From assembly GCA_964502215.1 (NCBI GenBank), contig CAZCUN010000086.1, positions 1 to 6,882 of the forward strand: a stretch of 6,882 bases of DNA, read 5' to 3'. Of the stretch, positions 6,091 to 6,882 are shown one piece after another (the stretch's first letter is position 1; the number at the start of each line of letters is the position of its first letter). The translations under genes and the position numbers were made by a program. The notes beneath the pieces are model-generated. The model searched no databases and was not told where the DNA came from. It worked only from the letters and a program-made list of their open reading frames with translations. The stretch is from JAALLB01 sp964502215. Lineage in GTDB: Bacteria > Pseudomonadota > Alphaproteobacteria > Rhizobiales > Rhizobiaceae.

Positions 6091-6099
6091 ATGGTAGTT
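6082..6099. promoter_or_regulatory. 18-bp palindrome, candidate operator between divergent genes
   Basis: AACTACCA-AA-TGGTAGTT has perfect 8-bp arms around a 2-bp centre. It sits between the start of the secreted-protein operon (6015) and the divergent LuxR-like gene (6165). TraR-type boxes of alphaproteobacterial LuxR regulators are also 18-bp palindromes, though with different bases, and CTACC/GGTAG half-sites appear in several lux-type boxes. It lacks a T-run, so it is not a terminator. That the neighbouring gene product binds it is inference. Confidence 0.55.
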
Positions 6100-6164
6100 C
6101 CTTTACTAGAAGAGTTAAATTATGTAATTTTACTACAAGCAATAATATTAGGGTAGCGGGGAAT

Positions 6165-6833
6165 ATGAGCTTTAACACCAGTGCTTTGGGAAAAAGTCTC
6201 GACAAGGCTACAAGAAATGCAATCTATTGGCGGGATGTTTGTCAAGAAATTGCAAATTTATTGGGTGGTAATAATGCAGCTTTAATTCCAGAAAACCCCG
6301 ATTTTCGTAGCTTGTGGCTAGCATGTACTCGTAATCTTCTGCCAGCAATGGAAGAATATATTGCTCAAGGATGGCATTTAAACGATTTCAGACAAAAGAC
6401 ATTACCTATTATTTCCCAAAGAGGATATGCAACAGACGACGACATTCTCGATAATCGATCTGTAATGGCCAGCATGCCATATTATACTGATTTTTTATGG
6501 AAATATGACGCTGGCTTTTTTATTGGTATGAAAATTACCACACCAAATGGAATTTGGTCTGCATCTGTATATTTTAAACATGATCAGCCACCCATCTCTA
6601 AAGAACAAATCAAACTTATTGAAACAATTTGCCCTTTAATTGAAGAAGCTACTCAAAGGGCTGAATATTTTGCGCATGAGAGTATATCTGATTTTGCTAA
6701 TTTCTTTAAAGGTACTTCCTCGGAGGTACACGTCCTAAATCCGCACGGTCAACATTGCCTAAACTTAGGGAAAGCCAATAACAACAGCGGGCAAAATAAC
6801 AAACCTGGCTTTTTATCTAAAGAAATTCTGTAA
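6165..6833 (+). CDS. LuxR-family-like sensor domain protein lacking a visible helix-turn-helix
   Basis: The 222-aa product starts at ATG with GGGG and AGGG upstream (6150-6161). No signal peptide or membrane segment is seen, so it is probably cytoplasmic. The pattern YWRDVCQEIANLLGGNNAAL (21-40), YIAQGWHLNDFR (65-76), a buried-looking MPYYTDFLWKYDAGFFIGM (104-122) and the WSASVYFK strand (131-138), followed by a long helix at 145-170, resembles the N-terminal sensor half of alphaproteobacterial LuxR-type regulators. Those usually run to about 350 or more residues and end in a LuxR helix-turn-helix. Residues 186-200 (SEVHVLNPHGQHCLN) look like the start of the PAS-like linker of those proteins, and the chain then stops in a low-complexity Asn-rich tail. 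It is therefore a standalone sensor, a truncated gene, or one broken by a frameshift near 6821-6833. It does not carry the clear W/Y/D signature of acyl-homoserine-lactone binders. It is divergent from the secreted-protein operon. Confidence 0.65.
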   Translation: MSFNTSALGKSLDKATRNAIYWRDVCQEIANLLGGNNAALIPENPDFRSLWLACTRNLLPAMEEYIAQGWHLNDFRQKTLPIISQRGYATDDDILDNRSVMASMPYYTDFLWKYDAGFFIGMKITTPNGIWSASVYFKHDQPPISKEQIKLIETICPLIEEATQRAEYFAHESISDFANFFKGTSSEVHVLNPHGQHCLNLGKANNNSGQNNKPGFLSKEIL

Positions 6834-6882
6834 GCGTTGTTTCAATTCCTAAAATTCCATGGCAGTAGCTGTTCGATATCCT
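6834..6882 (+). other. Possible out-of-frame continuation of the LuxR-like gene
   Basis: Only 49 nt remain after the stop codon. The frame beginning at 6830 reads VSVVSIPKIPWQ up to a TAG at 6866, and the frame beginning at 6859 reads MAVAVRYP to the window end. Joined, they resemble the LPRP...PLAVxVxP stretch that precedes the helix-turn-helix in related LuxR-type regulators. That would need two frameshifts. The match is short and could be chance. Confidence 0.2.

Noticed and set aside
6165..6833. Calling the LuxR-like protein a quorum-sensing acyl-homoserine-lactone receptor
   Set aside because: The characteristic autoinducer-binding residue pattern is not clear, no luxI-type synthase is present, and no helix-turn-helix is visible.

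Overview
The window looks like chromosomal DNA from an alphaproteobacterium, most likely of the Hyphomicrobiales (Rhizobiales) type with fairly AT-rich DNA. Three things point there: the RecA N-terminus (MAQNSLRLVE) and the AlaS N-terminus (MSGVNDIR) are of the kind usual in that group, recA is followed directly by alaS on the same strand as in many Rhizobiales, and the recA upstream region carries direct-repeat GTTC-N7-GTTC type LexA boxes, the alphaproteobacterial SOS signature. I cannot name a genus.

The left two thirds is housekeeping DNA on the minus strand. recA (3054-4181) is read toward alaS (110-2764). recA has a sigma70-like promoter overlapped by a near-consensus LexA box, a second and perfect LexA box further upstream, and a strong intrinsic terminator (2918-2946) before alaS, so the two genes appear to be separate transcripts. 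Downstream of alaS (1-109) there is an AT-rich palindrome and a GGGACAGCCCCC motif, but no convincing terminator.

The region 4292-4684 has no gene. It holds the distal LexA box, a set of nested inverted repeats (4457-4586) that might encode a small structured RNA, and a 12-bp-stem terminator (4611-4649) that ends the operon to its right.

The right third is an accessory module. Three compact minus-strand genes (5509-6015, 5098-5496, 4685-5134, in order of transcription) encode small proteins, each with a Sec signal peptide and exactly two cysteines in the predicted mature chain. The first looks like a beta-rich, fimbrial-subunit-like secreted protein. The second looks like a single Ig-like domain resembling half of a pilus chaperone. 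The third has a conserved-looking cysteine motif followed by a coiled coil. No usher or other secretion gene is visible. Divergent from them (6165-6833, plus strand) is a gene for a LuxR-family-like sensor domain that ends before any helix-turn-helix. An 18-bp palindrome (6082-6099) lies in the intergenic region, where it overlaps a possible -35 for the operon. I infer a regulator-operator-target layout. The regulator may be truncated by a frameshift, or its DNA-binding part may lie beyond the window edge.
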